From Notoacmeibacter ruber (GTDB lineage: Bacteria > Pseudomonadota > Alphaproteobacteria > Rhizobiales > Rhizobiaceae), in NCBI RefSeq assembly GCF_003668555.1, contig NZ_RCWN01000001.1, forward strand, positions 2,207,501 through 2,271,500: 64,000 nucleotides of DNA. Direction: 5' to 3'. The translations under genes were made by a program, and so were the position numbers. The number at the start of each line of letters is the position of its first letter. The first letter of the stretch is position 1. The notes beneath the pieces were generated by a model. That model saw nothing but the letters and a program-made list of their open reading frames with translations. It had not been told where the DNA came from and did not search any database. Positions 1 to 11,161 of this stretch are shown here, one piece after another.

Positions 1-1485
1 AGCGAACCGACGGGCGAAATCTACGGCGCAAAGATCGAGAACGCCGTGACATTGCGACTTTCGGACTTTCCTCTGGGCAAAAGTGAATACGACACCGATT
101 CGGAATTGTCGGTAGAAGAGGTCGAGACGGTCGTACGCGACACGGGCGGCCTCCTGGTCGCCGAAGGAGATACACAGGTCGCGGCCCTCCCCTTCGTCAA
201 TCCGCAACGCTTCGGCGAGACGGATCCGATCAAGGCCTTGCTCGGCGCCATTCCGGACAATGCGCGGATCGTTCCGGAGAATGTCTCGATCGCCTATCAG
301 GATCATATGGGCCGGCCGAGTTTCAGCGAGAGCATCCTGAAGGCCGAGCAAGAGGTACCGATCGGCACATTGCTGGCCCAGTCGGGCTATGACGGAGCCG
401 ACGCGAAAGGCATGTCTGAAGCCGTTTCCACCCTTCTTCGCGGCGACACACTGAAGGCCGGTTCCATTATTCGGGTCGGGCTGGAAGAAGACGGCTCCGA
501 CAGTCACATCGTCCGCATGTCGCTCTATGACGGCCGCGACCACATTCTCACGGTCGCGCTCGACGATCGGCGGCAATATGTGCCGGCGGAAGAGCCAAGC
601 CGCACGCCCACTCTCGAACTCGCCTATGCGAGCGCCGAAGGCTCTTCACAGGCCCGGGCCTTGCCGACCCGCACCAATCTTCCGACCGCCTACGATGCCA
701 TCTGGCAGGCGACGAGCGGTGAAGGCCTGTCGCGTGAGATGACGCGGGAACTGCTCCGCATTCTCTCCGCTGACGTCGACTTTCAGGCGCCGATCCAGCC
801 GGACGACCGGATAACCGTTCTCTATTCGCACCCCGAAGAGGATGGCGAGGCCTCGGAAGACAGCGTCCTGCTCTATGTGAATGTCGACATGAACGGCAAG
901 GAGCGCGGCTTCTACCGGTTCACCACGCAGGATGGCGAGACGGATTTCTTTGACTCCGAGGGGCGCTCCGCTCGTCAGTTTCTGCTTCGCAACCCCTGCC
1001 CGAAAGGTCGGTTTACGTCGGGCTTCGGCATGCGGCGTCATCCCGTATTGGGCTATAGCCGGCTGCATAGTGGTGTCGACTGGGCGGCCCCGCGGGGCAC
1101 ACCCATCATCGCGTCGGGCAACGGCGTGATTGAAAAGGCGGGCTGGGCCGGTGGTTATGGCCGACAAACGGTCATCCGCCATGCCAATGGGTACAAATCG
1201 AGCTACAACCACCAGAGTGCGATTGCCAAGGGCGTAAAGCAGGGCGCGCGCGTTACCCAGGGCCAGATCATCGGCTATGTCGGCTCCACCGGCCTCTCCA
1301 CGGGCCCGCACCTGCATTACGAAGTCATGGTCAATGGCTCGAAGGTGGACCCGATGCGCGTCCGACTGCCGAACGGCCTTGTCCTGAAGGAAGATGAGCT
1401 GGCGCGGTTCGCAACGGAACGATCGCGCATCGAGGCAATTCTCCGCCAGCGCGAATCGCAGCAGGTCGCGGCGGCCACCAACTAG
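1..1485 (+). CDS. M23 family metallopeptidase (5' end outside window)
   Basis: Zinc metallopeptidase of the LytM/M23 family, which cleaves peptide cross-links in peptidoglycan at the cell envelope. The reading frame is open back to base 1, so the N-terminus lies to the left of the window; a GTG at 46 is in frame but probably internal. About 494 residues are visible. A long N-terminal region of unclear fold precedes the M23 domain at roughly residues 335-450. The expected zinc ligands are present: HSGVD (His355, Asp359) and HLH (His437, His439). The final 45 residues are polar and end in a Gln/Arg-rich tail. It is convergent with an L,D-transpeptidase, so two cell-wall enzymes are adjacent. 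Family assignment is firm; the exact bond cut is unknown. Confidence 0.9.
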   Translation, partial: SEPTGEIYGAKIENAVTLRLSDFPLGKSEYDTDSELSVEEVETVVRDTGGLLVAEGDTQVAALPFVNPQRFGETDPIKALLGAIPDNARIVPENVSIAYQDHMGRPSFSESILKAEQEVPIGTLLAQSGYDGADAKGMSEAVSTLLRGDTLKAGSIIRVGLEEDGSDSHIVRMSLYDGRDHILTVALDDRRQYVPAEEPSRTPTLELAYASAEGSSQARALPTRTNLPTAYDAIWQATSGEGLSREMTRELLRILSADVDFQAPIQPDDRITVLYSHPEEDGEASEDSVLLYVNVDMNGKERGFYRFTTQDGETDFFDSEGRSARQFLLRNPCPKGRFTSGFGMRRHPVLGYSRLHSGVDWAAPRGTPIIASGNGVIEKAGWAGGYGRQTVIRHANGYKSSYNHQSAIAKGVKQGARVTQGQIIGYVGSTGLSTGPHLHYEVMVNGSKVDPMRVRLPNGLVLKEDELARFATERSRIEAILRQRESQQVAAATN

Positions 1486-1553
1486 GCAAACCCAGGCGAG
1501 CAACGCGGCGAAAGCGCGTCGCCCCGCCGCCCGAACATCCGCACCGGACGGTC

Positions 1554-2933
1554 TTACTCCTCGAACTGAACCACCGTGCCTGGCTCGACCATTTTGGCGA
1601 GTTCCGTCGCATCCCAGTTTGTGAGCCTGACGCAGCCATGGCTGGCGGTCTTGCCGATCTTGCTGGGTTCCGGCGTTCCATGAATGCCGTAAGTCGGCTT
1701 CGACAATGCGATCCAGATGGAGCCGACAGGGCCGTTCGGCCCCGGCGGAATTGTCAGGATCTTATCGTTCTCGCCCTGCTTGAAGTTCTTGTTCGGGTCG
1801 TAGGTGTAGTTCGGATTGAACGCGATCCGCTCGACCTTGACCGTGCCGGAGGGCGAAGGCGTATCGGACGAGCCGATTGTCGCGGGGTAACTTGCAACGA
1901 GACGGCCTGCGGAATCATAGGCGACGACCTGCTCCCGCCCTTTGTCTGCGACGATCCTCGCGACCTTTCCGGATGTCGCGGAACCGGTATTGGCTACCCG
2001 TATCGTTTGTCCCTGCCGGTCGAAATCGATGCCGGGATTGAGTGCGACGAGAAAATCCTCATCCATATGGAAACGCTCGGCGATGGCTTCCTTCGCCGAG
2101 GTGTAGCGCATCCCGGGCATTGCAGCCTTTTCACCGTAATCGCTGGGTATAGCAGCGACGTAAGGACCGGCGACATCTTCGGCCGTAATCGTGTAGTCCT
2201 CGAAGGCATCACCGCCCCGCTCCGCGAGGGCCGCGTCAATCGCCTCCTCATTGGTAAAATCGACTAGTTCGCCGGTGAGTTTTCGCCAGCTATCCATGGC
2301 ATAGAGCATGTTCTGCCCTTTAACGCCGTCGATCACACCCGGGGATGCGCCGACGCGATCCAGCAGAATCTGCGCCTTCGCGACCGTCATTTTGCCAAGC
2401 GGCAGGTCCGCCGACGCTTTTGGCGCTTCCACTGTCGGATCGTCGACTGCGTCGGGCAGACCGGCATCTGCCGGGTCTTGGGTAGAGGCCATATCGGAAG
2501 GCAAGGGCTGCGGATCCTGCACCGGCTCGCTCTCGTTGGGCTCGGGAACGACCGGTACCTGATCGGCCACCGTTCCACGCCGCTGGCGCAGACGCTGTTC
2601 GGCCTGCTCCCTTTCCGCGCGCATGGCTTCGCGCATTTCACGCCGCTCGCGTTCAGCCTGTCGTTCGGAGCGAATGATATCGCGAATCTCCGATTCCCGA
2701 TCCAGCCTTTGCCAGTTCTGGTCGGTGGGCGCGTCGTAATAGGGCTCGGGTGGAAGTTCCCGGACATCGGATGGCGGCTGGACAGTCAGGACCTCTCCGG
2801 TGGCCGGATCGAGAAAGATGCGCTCCCCGTTTCGGCCGATAACGACATCGGCCGGTATCTGCGCCTGCGCTGCTGGCATCATCAGCGCCAGAGGGATCGC
2901 GCTAGCGGCAAGAAGGAAGAGAGGTATGCGCAT
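1554..2933 (-). CDS. L,D-transpeptidase (YkuD family) with signal peptide
   Basis: Periplasmic L,D-transpeptidase that makes 3-3 peptidoglycan cross-links or attaches proteins to peptidoglycan. The start at 2933 was chosen because it opens directly on a signal peptide (MRIPLFLLAASAIPLAL, then AQA); the frame extends 12 codons further upstream without a plausible leader. The protein is 459 aa. An Arg/Glu-rich, probably helical stretch lies at about residues 75-125, followed by a Pro/Glu-rich linker, a peptidoglycan-binding-like segment (about 190-240), a LysM-like segment (about 275-315) and the C-terminal YkuD domain. That domain has the catalytic motif SHGCVRL, with Cys near residue 434. It is convergent with the M23 peptidase gene. 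Confidence 0.92.
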   Translation of the reverse strand: MRIPLFLLAASAIPLALMMPAAQAQIPADVVIGRNGERIFLDPATGEVLTVQPPSDVRELPPEPYYDAPTDQNWQRLDRESEIRDIIRSERQAERERREMREAMRAEREQAEQRLRQRRGTVADQVPVVPEPNESEPVQDPQPLPSDMASTQDPADAGLPDAVDDPTVEAPKASADLPLGKMTVAKAQILLDRVGASPGVIDGVKGQNMLYAMDSWRKLTGELVDFTNEEAIDAALAERGGDAFEDYTITAEDVAGPYVAAIPSDYGEKAAMPGMRYTSAKEAIAERFHMDEDFLVALNPGIDFDRQGQTIRVANTGSATSGKVARIVADKGREQVVAYDSAGRLVASYPATIGSSDTPSPSGTVKVERIAFNPNYTYDPNKNFKQGENDKILTIPPGPNGPVGSIWIALSKPTYGIHGTPEPSKIGKTASHGCVRLTNWDATELAKMVEPGTVVQFEE

Positions 2934-3177
2934 TGTTCGGACTCCGATTTCTCCGGGAATCATAGCCAAATTAATATGAACTGAGCATGAAAATGTCTGG
3001 CGGCGCCAGATTTTGACCGCTCAAATCAGCAACTTCGATAACTCACAATCGATGTAATTGTTCTCTGCGCCGAAAAGGATTCGCTAGCGGTGATGAAACA
3101 AGCTGTCCCGCTGTTAAGAAAAATTTACGTTATGTATTTCTAAATTAGGTATATTATCACAGATTGACAGGGTCTTC

Positions 3178-5193
3178 ATGAGAGAGAGCTGGAGACATAA
3201 ACCGTCCTTTTTTCTGAAGAATGGCTTCCTTCTGGCTATATTGGCCATTTTCACCTTTGAGGCGCTCTATTCCTATCGTTCGATCGACAGGCTTCTGGAC
3301 GCGCACGGGCAATATACCGCCAGGCAGTGGGCGGACGCCTTCGTCCTTCAGGAGAATTTGACGAACACCCTTCTTTCCGGTGCGGAACTTTCCGACCAGG
3401 AACAACGATCCCTGACGCTGATCGCCAATGAGGGAAGTGTCTTCCGATTCAAGTTTTTCGATTTGGATGGAGAGCTGGTTTTCTCCTCCGAAGGAGAAAC
3501 AGGCCCTAGCGAATCTCTCACCGCCCACGCCCCCACTGCAGCGTCGCGTCTGTTTGAAGGCGAACCCTACATTCGACTCGACGAAGGAGAGCCGGGATCC
3601 GACCTGCCGGCCTATTATGCAGAAGGATTTGTCCCGCTGTACCGATCAGGAGAGATTGCGGGCTTCGCGGAGGTCTATGTCGACCAGACCGAAAGCCGGT
3701 CTGTTCTACTGAATACGCTCTATCCCAGTCTCTGGCTGACCCTCTCACTTTGCATCGTCGCAATTCTGCATGTTCTTTATACGGCCTGGCTGATGCGCCG
3801 GGAGCAGAGTGCGAACGATCGCGCCCATCACCTCGCAAGACATGACGTCCTGACCGGGCTCCACAACAGAGATGTCTTCGTCGCGACGCTTCAGGAGCGG
3901 ATTGCAGGCAAACGGAAGAGCGATCCGGGCATCGCCATTCACATGATCGATCTTGATGGCTTCAAGAACATCAATGACCGCCACGGCCATGGCATCGGTG
4001 ACGAACTTCTTAGGACCGTTGCGGACGTCCTGCTTCGCAATATCCGGTCGGAGGACCTGCTCGCTCGTCTGGGGGGCGATGAGTTCGTGGCCATTCAGGC
4101 GAATGTTGACAACCGACAGCAGGCGATCGATTTCGCCAGCCGCATGGTCGCCTCCGTCCGTGAGATCAGGCAGGTCGGCAATGTAGAAATCCGGCTCAGC
4201 ACCAGCGTCGGCACCTACCTTCTCGACAGCATGGTCGGTACCGAAACGGAAGACATCGTCCTGTCACGGGCAGATGCGGCGCTTTACCACGCCAAAGGCG
4301 AAGGGAAGGATCAGGTCGCTATCTTCGAACCTGAGATGGAGGACTTGGTCCGCTCTCGGCAGCTCTTACGAAGCCGGCTTGTGGAGGCAATCGAAAACGA
4401 AACGCTGGAAGTGTTTTACCAACCTCAGCACGAGGCCAAGACCGGGCGGCTTTGCGGCTTTGAAGCTCTGGCGCGGCTACAGGACGGCGAAGGCGGGTAT
4501 GTCTCTCCCTATATTTTCATTCCACTGGCGGAAGAACTGCGCCTTATGCCCCGCCTTGGTGCCCTCATCCTCGAACAGTCTTGCCGCGATGCGGTTGAAT
4601 GGCCAGACGACCTTTACCTCGCGGTCAATCTGTCGGTTCAGCAGTTTGAAAAAGGTCTGGTCGATGTTGTCAGGAATGCGTTGGAATCCTCGGGCCTTAA
4701 TCCGCAACGCCTTGAGCTCGAAATCACCGAGAGCATGTTCATCCAGGACCATGACGTGCCCTCGATCGAGCGGCAATTGCATGAACTGAAGAAGCTCGGC
4801 GTACAGATCGCGATGGATGATTTCGGAACGGGCTATTCCAGCCTGAATTCACTCTGGCGCTTCCCTTTCGACAAACTCAAGGTCGATCGCTCGGTCGTTT
4901 CGCAGATCGATCAGAGCACGACGGTAAACTACATTCTCGATACGATAGCAGCCCTTGGACGCACGATGCGGCTGCGTGTCACCGCCGAAGGCGTCGAGAC
5001 GGAAGCGCAGCGGACCCTGGCGATACAGGCAGGGTGCGACGAGATTCAGGGCTATTTCTACGCCGCGCCCATGGCAGGCAAACGTGTCAAAGAGCACATT
5101 TCGCAAGTCCTCGCCGGAAAGGCCGCGGGCGCTGACGATATCTCTAGCCCGCCCGCAGAAGCGAAGACAGCGGACGATGACCAATTGACCTGA
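3178..5193 (+). CDS. Membrane-bound GGDEF-EAL cyclic-di-GMP enzyme
   Basis: Bifunctional c-di-GMP turnover protein of 671 aa. An N-terminal membrane helix (about 13-31) and a second helix (about 180-203) bracket a periplasmic sensor region. They are followed by a GGDEF domain (motif at 299-303) and a C-terminal EAL domain. The cyclase motif is intact, and an RSED sequence five residues before it fits an inhibitory I-site (RxxD). The EAL domain keeps FEAL, VNLSV, EITES, MDDFGTG, KVDRS and AEGVET, so phosphodiesterase activity is also plausible. The upstream 200 bp is AT-rich and divergent from the L,D-transpeptidase gene. Which activity dominates cannot be told from sequence. Confidence 0.95.
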   Translation: MRESWRHKPSFFLKNGFLLAILAIFTFEALYSYRSIDRLLDAHGQYTARQWADAFVLQENLTNTLLSGAELSDQEQRSLTLIANEGSVFRFKFFDLDGELVFSSEGETGPSESLTAHAPTAASRLFEGEPYIRLDEGEPGSDLPAYYAEGFVPLYRSGEIAGFAEVYVDQTESRSVLLNTLYPSLWLTLSLCIVAILHVLYTAWLMRREQSANDRAHHLARHDVLTGLHNRDVFVATLQERIAGKRKSDPGIAIHMIDLDGFKNINDRHGHGIGDELLRTVADVLLRNIRSEDLLARLGGDEFVAIQANVDNRQQAIDFASRMVASVREIRQVGNVEIRLSTSVGTYLLDSMVGTETEDIVLSRADAALYHAKGEGKDQVAIFEPEMEDLVRSRQLLRSRLVEAIENETLEVFYQPQHEAKTGRLCGFEALARLQDGEGGYVSPYIFIPLAEELRLMPRLGALILEQSCRDAVEWPDDLYLAVNLSVQQFEKGLVDVVRNALESSGLNPQRLELEITESMFIQDHDVPSIERQLHELKKLGVQIAMDDFGTGYSSLNSLWRFPFDKLKVDRSVVSQIDQSTTVNYILDTIAALGRTMRLRVTAEGVETEAQRTLAIQAGCDEIQGYFYAAPMAGKRVKEHISQVLAGKAAGADDISSPPAEAKTADDDQLT

Positions 5194-5221
5194 AAAAAGG
5201 GCCGCCTTTTGAAGGCGGCCC
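5193..5221 (-). terminator. Rho-independent terminator of clpB
   Basis: A GC-rich inverted repeat (stem GGGCCGCC/GGCGGCCC, extendable by two T-A pairs) lies 28 bases past the clpB stop codon. On the minus strand it is followed by six T residues. It overlaps the end of the plus-strand GGDEF-EAL gene, whose own transcript would lack a clean U-tract here. Confidence 0.85.
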
Positions 5222-5248
5222 ATCTTCTCATCCATTCCATTCGCGCAA

Positions 5249-7852
<2,604 letters not shown>

Positions 7853-8075
7853 TTTTCGGTCTCCTTCCCCTCCCCGGCCCTTATGGCGCCGGCTCGGCAG
7901 ATGAATGACTGGAAGCCCTTGAAGGCGCTTCCGGTTTCAAGACTGATATGGGTGTGGAGAAAGCCAATTCCAAGCGTCGCTCAGCGCTTTTATATCCCCT
8001 CACCGAGTGCCCCGTCAGCGAAACGCGGCAGAGCGCCAAACCGGTTACGAAAGCAGCTTAAGACGACTCGAATAG

Positions 8076-8104
8076 AAAAAGCCGCGGCGCGGACGCCACG
8101 GCTT
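8076..8104 (-). terminator. Rho-independent terminator after DUF4167 gene
   Basis: An 11-bp stem (AAGCCGTGGCG/CGCCGCGGCTT, one G-T wobble) followed on the minus strand by five T residues, 31 bases past the stop of the DUF4167 gene. It separates that gene from clpB. Confidence 0.85.
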
Positions 8105-8135
8105 ATCAAATCATCTGCCGGTCGGACAGGAGCGA

Positions 8136-8897
8136 TCAGCTATTGGCCGCAAGCGGCAGATCTCCGCCCTCATCCTTGCCTTCCGGAGACGCGCTTTCGT
8201 CGCTCTGAGCCGAACGGCGCGGGCGACGGGTCCGGCGGACCTTCGTCTCGCCATCCGGCTCGGCTTCGGCTTCCGTCTCCGCCTTCTTGCGGCGGGTCCG
8301 GCGCGGCTTGGGCGCCTCTTCCTCAGAGTCCGACTTTTTGGCGCCACGGCGATCGGCCTCGGCGGCTATCTCGGCCGGTGATTGTGCGGCCGCTGGCTGC
8401 GCAGGCGCATTGTCATCGGCGTCCGAATTATCGTCATCATCGGAGCTATCCGACCCATCGTCATTGTCCGCACGATCATCGCGGCGGTTGCGACGGTTTT
8501 CGCCGCGTCCGCGTCTCGGCTTGTCATCGGACGATTCGTTGCGGATCTCGGGACGATCGTCCTCATTATCCTCATCATCGCTATTGGCCGATTCGGACTC
8601 GCGCTGCGCATCGCGCTGGCGTTGCGCTTCCGCATTGGCGGCCATCGCTCCGGCGATGATGCGGTTATAATGTTCCGCATGCTGGAAATAGTTTTCGGCC
8701 ATCACCCGATCGCCCGAGGACGTAGCGTCCCGCGCCAGGGCTGCGTATTTATCCGCGATCTGCTGGGCAGAACCGCGAATCTTCACGTCAGGGCCGTTAC
8801 TCTCATAACTACGCGAAAGGGGATTGGGACCCTTGCGATTATTGCCACCACTATTATTCCGCCCACGATTGCGGCGGTTTTGCTGGTTTGGCCTCAT
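8136..8897 (-). CDS. DUF4167 domain-containing protein
   Basis: A 253-aa protein of a family typical of alphaproteobacteria. Residues 1-22 are Asn/Arg/Gly-rich (start MRPNQQNRRNRGRNN). The DUF4167 core, about residues 28-82, contains KIRGSAQQIADKYAALARDA and an aromatic ENYFQHAEHY helix. The remaining two-thirds is low-complexity: alternating Asp/Glu/Ser-rich and Arg/Lys-rich blocks, very probably disordered. The basic, asparagine-rich start suggests nucleic-acid or ribosome contact, but that is inference; the function is not established. It is transcribed alone towards a strong terminator, with a 323-bp gene-free region upstream. Confidence 0.88.
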   Translation of the reverse strand: MRPNQQNRRNRGRNNSGGNNRKGPNPLSRSYESNGPDVKIRGSAQQIADKYAALARDATSSGDRVMAENYFQHAEHYNRIIAGAMAANAEAQRQRDAQRESESANSDDEDNEDDRPEIRNESSDDKPRRGRGENRRNRRDDRADNDDGSDSSDDDDNSDADDNAPAQPAAAQSPAEIAAEADRRGAKKSDSEEEAPKPRRTRRKKAETEAEAEPDGETKVRRTRRPRRSAQSDESASPEGKDEGGDLPLAANS

Positions 8898-9220
8898 CGA
8901 TAACTCTTCTTTGAATTCATCCTACATCGGGATGGGAACCGGCCTTTGCCGGCCTTCGCTGCCGCAACGGCGAAGCCGCGCGTCAAGCCATGGCAACTGT
9001 CCGACACAGCGCATCCGACAGTCTGTTGATCCGTTACTCTCGGGTCTCTCGCCGGAAGCCCCCAGCCTTGCAACGCGTATAAGTCGCGATTGCCGACGAA
9101 ACCGCCGTCTTCATTCCTGCTTGCGCTTTGAAAGCCGGAGACGGCAGAAGCGACGTGCTTCATTCATCCGGTGCCTCGAACTTAATCACTTTTTCGGACT
9201 TTGCCAAGCCCCAAGGGCAT
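8898..9220. other. Intergenic region between prmC and the DUF4167 gene, no gene seen
   Basis: This 323-bp stretch contains only weak open frames with unconvincing composition. It holds a GCCGGC/GCCGGC short hairpin near 8941-8956 and a small AGGGC/GCCCT hairpin followed by CTTTT on the plus strand near 9218-9234. It probably carries the promoter and leader of the DUF4167 gene. I cannot identify a tRNA, riboswitch or known small RNA in it. Confidence 0.5.
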
Positions 9221-10087
9221 TTAGCCCTCTTTTCGCGTTGTTTTGAACAGCATAGCGCGCAGCACGCCATTCAGATCAGGACGGGTTTCGAGGCAATCGA
9301 ACCCGCGCGCCGCAAAGATCGCAGCGACATCGGCCTGCTGACCGATGCCGATCTCGACCACGACGGCACCCTCCGGATCAAGATATCCGGCGGCGTCCTT
9401 TGCGATCGCGCGATACGCATCGAGCCCGTCACCGCCGCCGTCGAGCGCAAGGTGCGGATCGTGCCGACGCACCTCTTCGTCAAGCTCGCCGATGATTCGG
9501 CTCTCGATATAGGGCGGATTGGAAACGATCAGGGAAAAATGGCCGCGGACATTCGAAAACCAGTTGGACTGAACTGTCGAAAAGCGCTCCTCCAGCCCAT
9601 TCGTCCCGGCATTGCGCATTGCCGTCTCAAGCGCGCCCGCGCTGAGATCGACACCCAAGGCTCTCAGATCTTCGCGTTCTGCGAGCAGTGCCAAGGCAAT
9701 GGCCCCCGTGCCCGTGCCGAGATCAAGGACCGTCGGCGCCTGATCGTGATCATCGATGCTATCCAAAGCCGATAGTGCGAGTTCAACCAGTGCCTCGGTG
9801 TCATTCCGGGGTTCGAGCGTATCCGGCGAAAGCGCAAGATGGAGGCCGTGAAATTCCCGCCAGCCGAGAATCCGATGGATCGGCACGCCGGAAGCCCGTG
9901 CATGGGCGCGGTCCATCACCTCCTGGCACGCCGTCTCTTTCACATCGCGATTGGGATCAGAGATCCATTCGGCCGTGTCGAGCTGCAAGGTCCCGAGAAC
10001 GAGCTTTCTCGCCTCGTCGGCGGCATTCACGATATCCGCATCACTGATGATACCGCGCACCGCCGTCAGCAGCGCCTGCAGCTTCAT
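9221..10087 (-). CDS. prmC: Peptide chain release factor N5-glutamine methyltransferase PrmC
   Basis: SAM-dependent enzyme that methylates the glutamine of the GGQ motif in release factors RF1 and RF2. The 288-aa protein has the N-terminal helical substrate-binding domain (about 1-90), a Rossmann methyltransferase core with the SAM motif [10 protein letters not shown], and the diagnostic catalytic motif NPPYIES. Its ATG overlaps the prfA stop by four bases, so enzyme and substrate are translationally coupled, the classic prfA-prmC arrangement. Confidence 0.97.
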   Translation of the reverse strand: MKLQALLTAVRGIISDADIVNAADEARKLVLGTLQLDTAEWISDPNRDVKETACQEVMDRAHARASGVPIHRILGWREFHGLHLALSPDTLEPRNDTEALVELALSALDSIDDHDQAPTVLDLGTGTGAIALALLAEREDLRALGVDLSAGALETAMRNAGTNGLEERFSTVQSNWFSNVRGHFSLIVSNPPYIESRIIGELDEEVRRHDPHLALDGGGDGLDAYRAIAKDAAGYLDPEGAVVVEIGIGQQADVAAIFAARGFDCLETRPDLNGVLRAMLFKTTRKEG

Positions 10088-11157
10088 GTCATTTCTGCCA
10101 GCAGCGCCGCCTGGTGATCGGCGATCAGCGCGTCGATCAGTTCATCCAGTTCGCCCTGGATCACCCGATCAAGCTTGTAGAGGGTCAGATTGATGCGGTG
10201 ATCCGTCACTCTGCCCTGCGGAAAGTTATAGGTACGAATCCGCTCCGAACGGTCGCCCGAGCCGACCTGCGCCCGCCGCGATTCGCTCCGCTCCGCATCC
10301 GCCTGGCTGCGTTTGGCGTCATAAAGACGCGCGCGTAGGATCTGCATGGCGCGGGCACGGTTCTGGTGCTGGCTCTTCTCCGACTGCGTGACCACGATCC
10401 CGGTCGGCAAGTGCGTAATTCGAACGGCGCTGTCCGTTGTGTTGACGTGCTGGCCGCCGGCCCCGGAGGAGCGCATCGTATCGATACGGATATCATTGTC
10501 GTTGATCTCGACATCCACCTCTTCGGCCTGCGGCAGGACGGCAACGGTTGCGGCGGAGGTGTGGATGCGTCCGCCGGCCTCGGTGGCGGGCACACGCTGC
10601 ACGCGATGAACGCCGGATTCGAATTTCATCTTTGCAAAGACGCCACGGCCGGATACCTCGGCGATAATCTCCTTGTATCCGCCGGCCTCGCCTTCCGACA
10701 CGGAGTCGATCGCAACCTTCCACCCCTGCTCGGCTGCGTAACGCTCATACATGCGAAAGAGATCGCCGGCGAAGAGCGCGGCCTCGTCCCCACCCGTTCC
10801 CGCGCGGATTTCAAGGATGACATTGCGCGCATCCGCTTCGTCCTTCGGCAACATCTGCAGCCGGAGGTCATTCGTCAGCGCCTCGATTTTGTTGTCGAGT
10901 GTATTCGCCTCGGCGTCGGCCATGCGGCGCATCTCGCCATCGCTGCCCGCGTCGGCCAGCAATTCATCGATCCCCTTGCGCTCCTGCTCCACCTCGCGAA
11001 GCTGGCGGATCGCCGCGACGACCGGCTCCAGCTCGGCGTAATCCGCCGCCGCCTTGCCATATCGCTCGGGCGCGGGGCCGGCGGCCAGTTCCGCCTCCAG
11101 CATCTGGAAACGTTTCTCGACAGCATCGAGGCGGGCGGTGGGAAGGCTCTCCGTCAT
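10084..11157 (-). CDS. prfA: Peptide chain release factor 1
   Basis: RF1 recognises UAA and UAG stop codons and triggers peptide release on the ribosome. The 357-aa length is normal. The GGQ loop is present as [10 protein letters not shown], and the domain that would carry the PxT anticodon-like tripeptide lies just before it ([18 protein letters not shown] region). It overlaps prmC by four bases and starts five bases after the ptsP stop, so ptsP-prfA-prmC very likely form one transcript. Confidence 0.98.
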   Translation of the reverse strand: MTESLPTARLDAVEKRFQMLEAELAAGPAPERYGKAAADYAELEPVVAAIRQLREVEQERKGIDELLADAGSDGEMRRMADAEANTLDNKIEALTNDLRLQMLPKDEADARNVILEIRAGTGGDEAALFAGDLFRMYERYAAEQGWKVAIDSVSEGEAGGYKEIIAEVSGRGVFAKMKFESGVHRVQRVPATEAGGRIHTSAATVAVLPQAEEVDVEINDNDIRIDTMRSSGAGGQHVNTTDSAVRITHLPTGIVVTQSEKSQHQNRARAMQILRARLYDAKRSQADAERSESRRAQVGSGDRSERIRTYNFPQGRVTDHRINLTLYKLDRVIQGELDELIDALIADHQAALLAEMT

Positions 11158-11161
11158 GATC

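Noticed and set aside
8894..9163. 89-codon minus-strand open frame in the prmC-DUF4167 gap
   Set aside because: Runs into the DUF4167 gene, no ribosome site, no recognisable domain and unconvincing composition.
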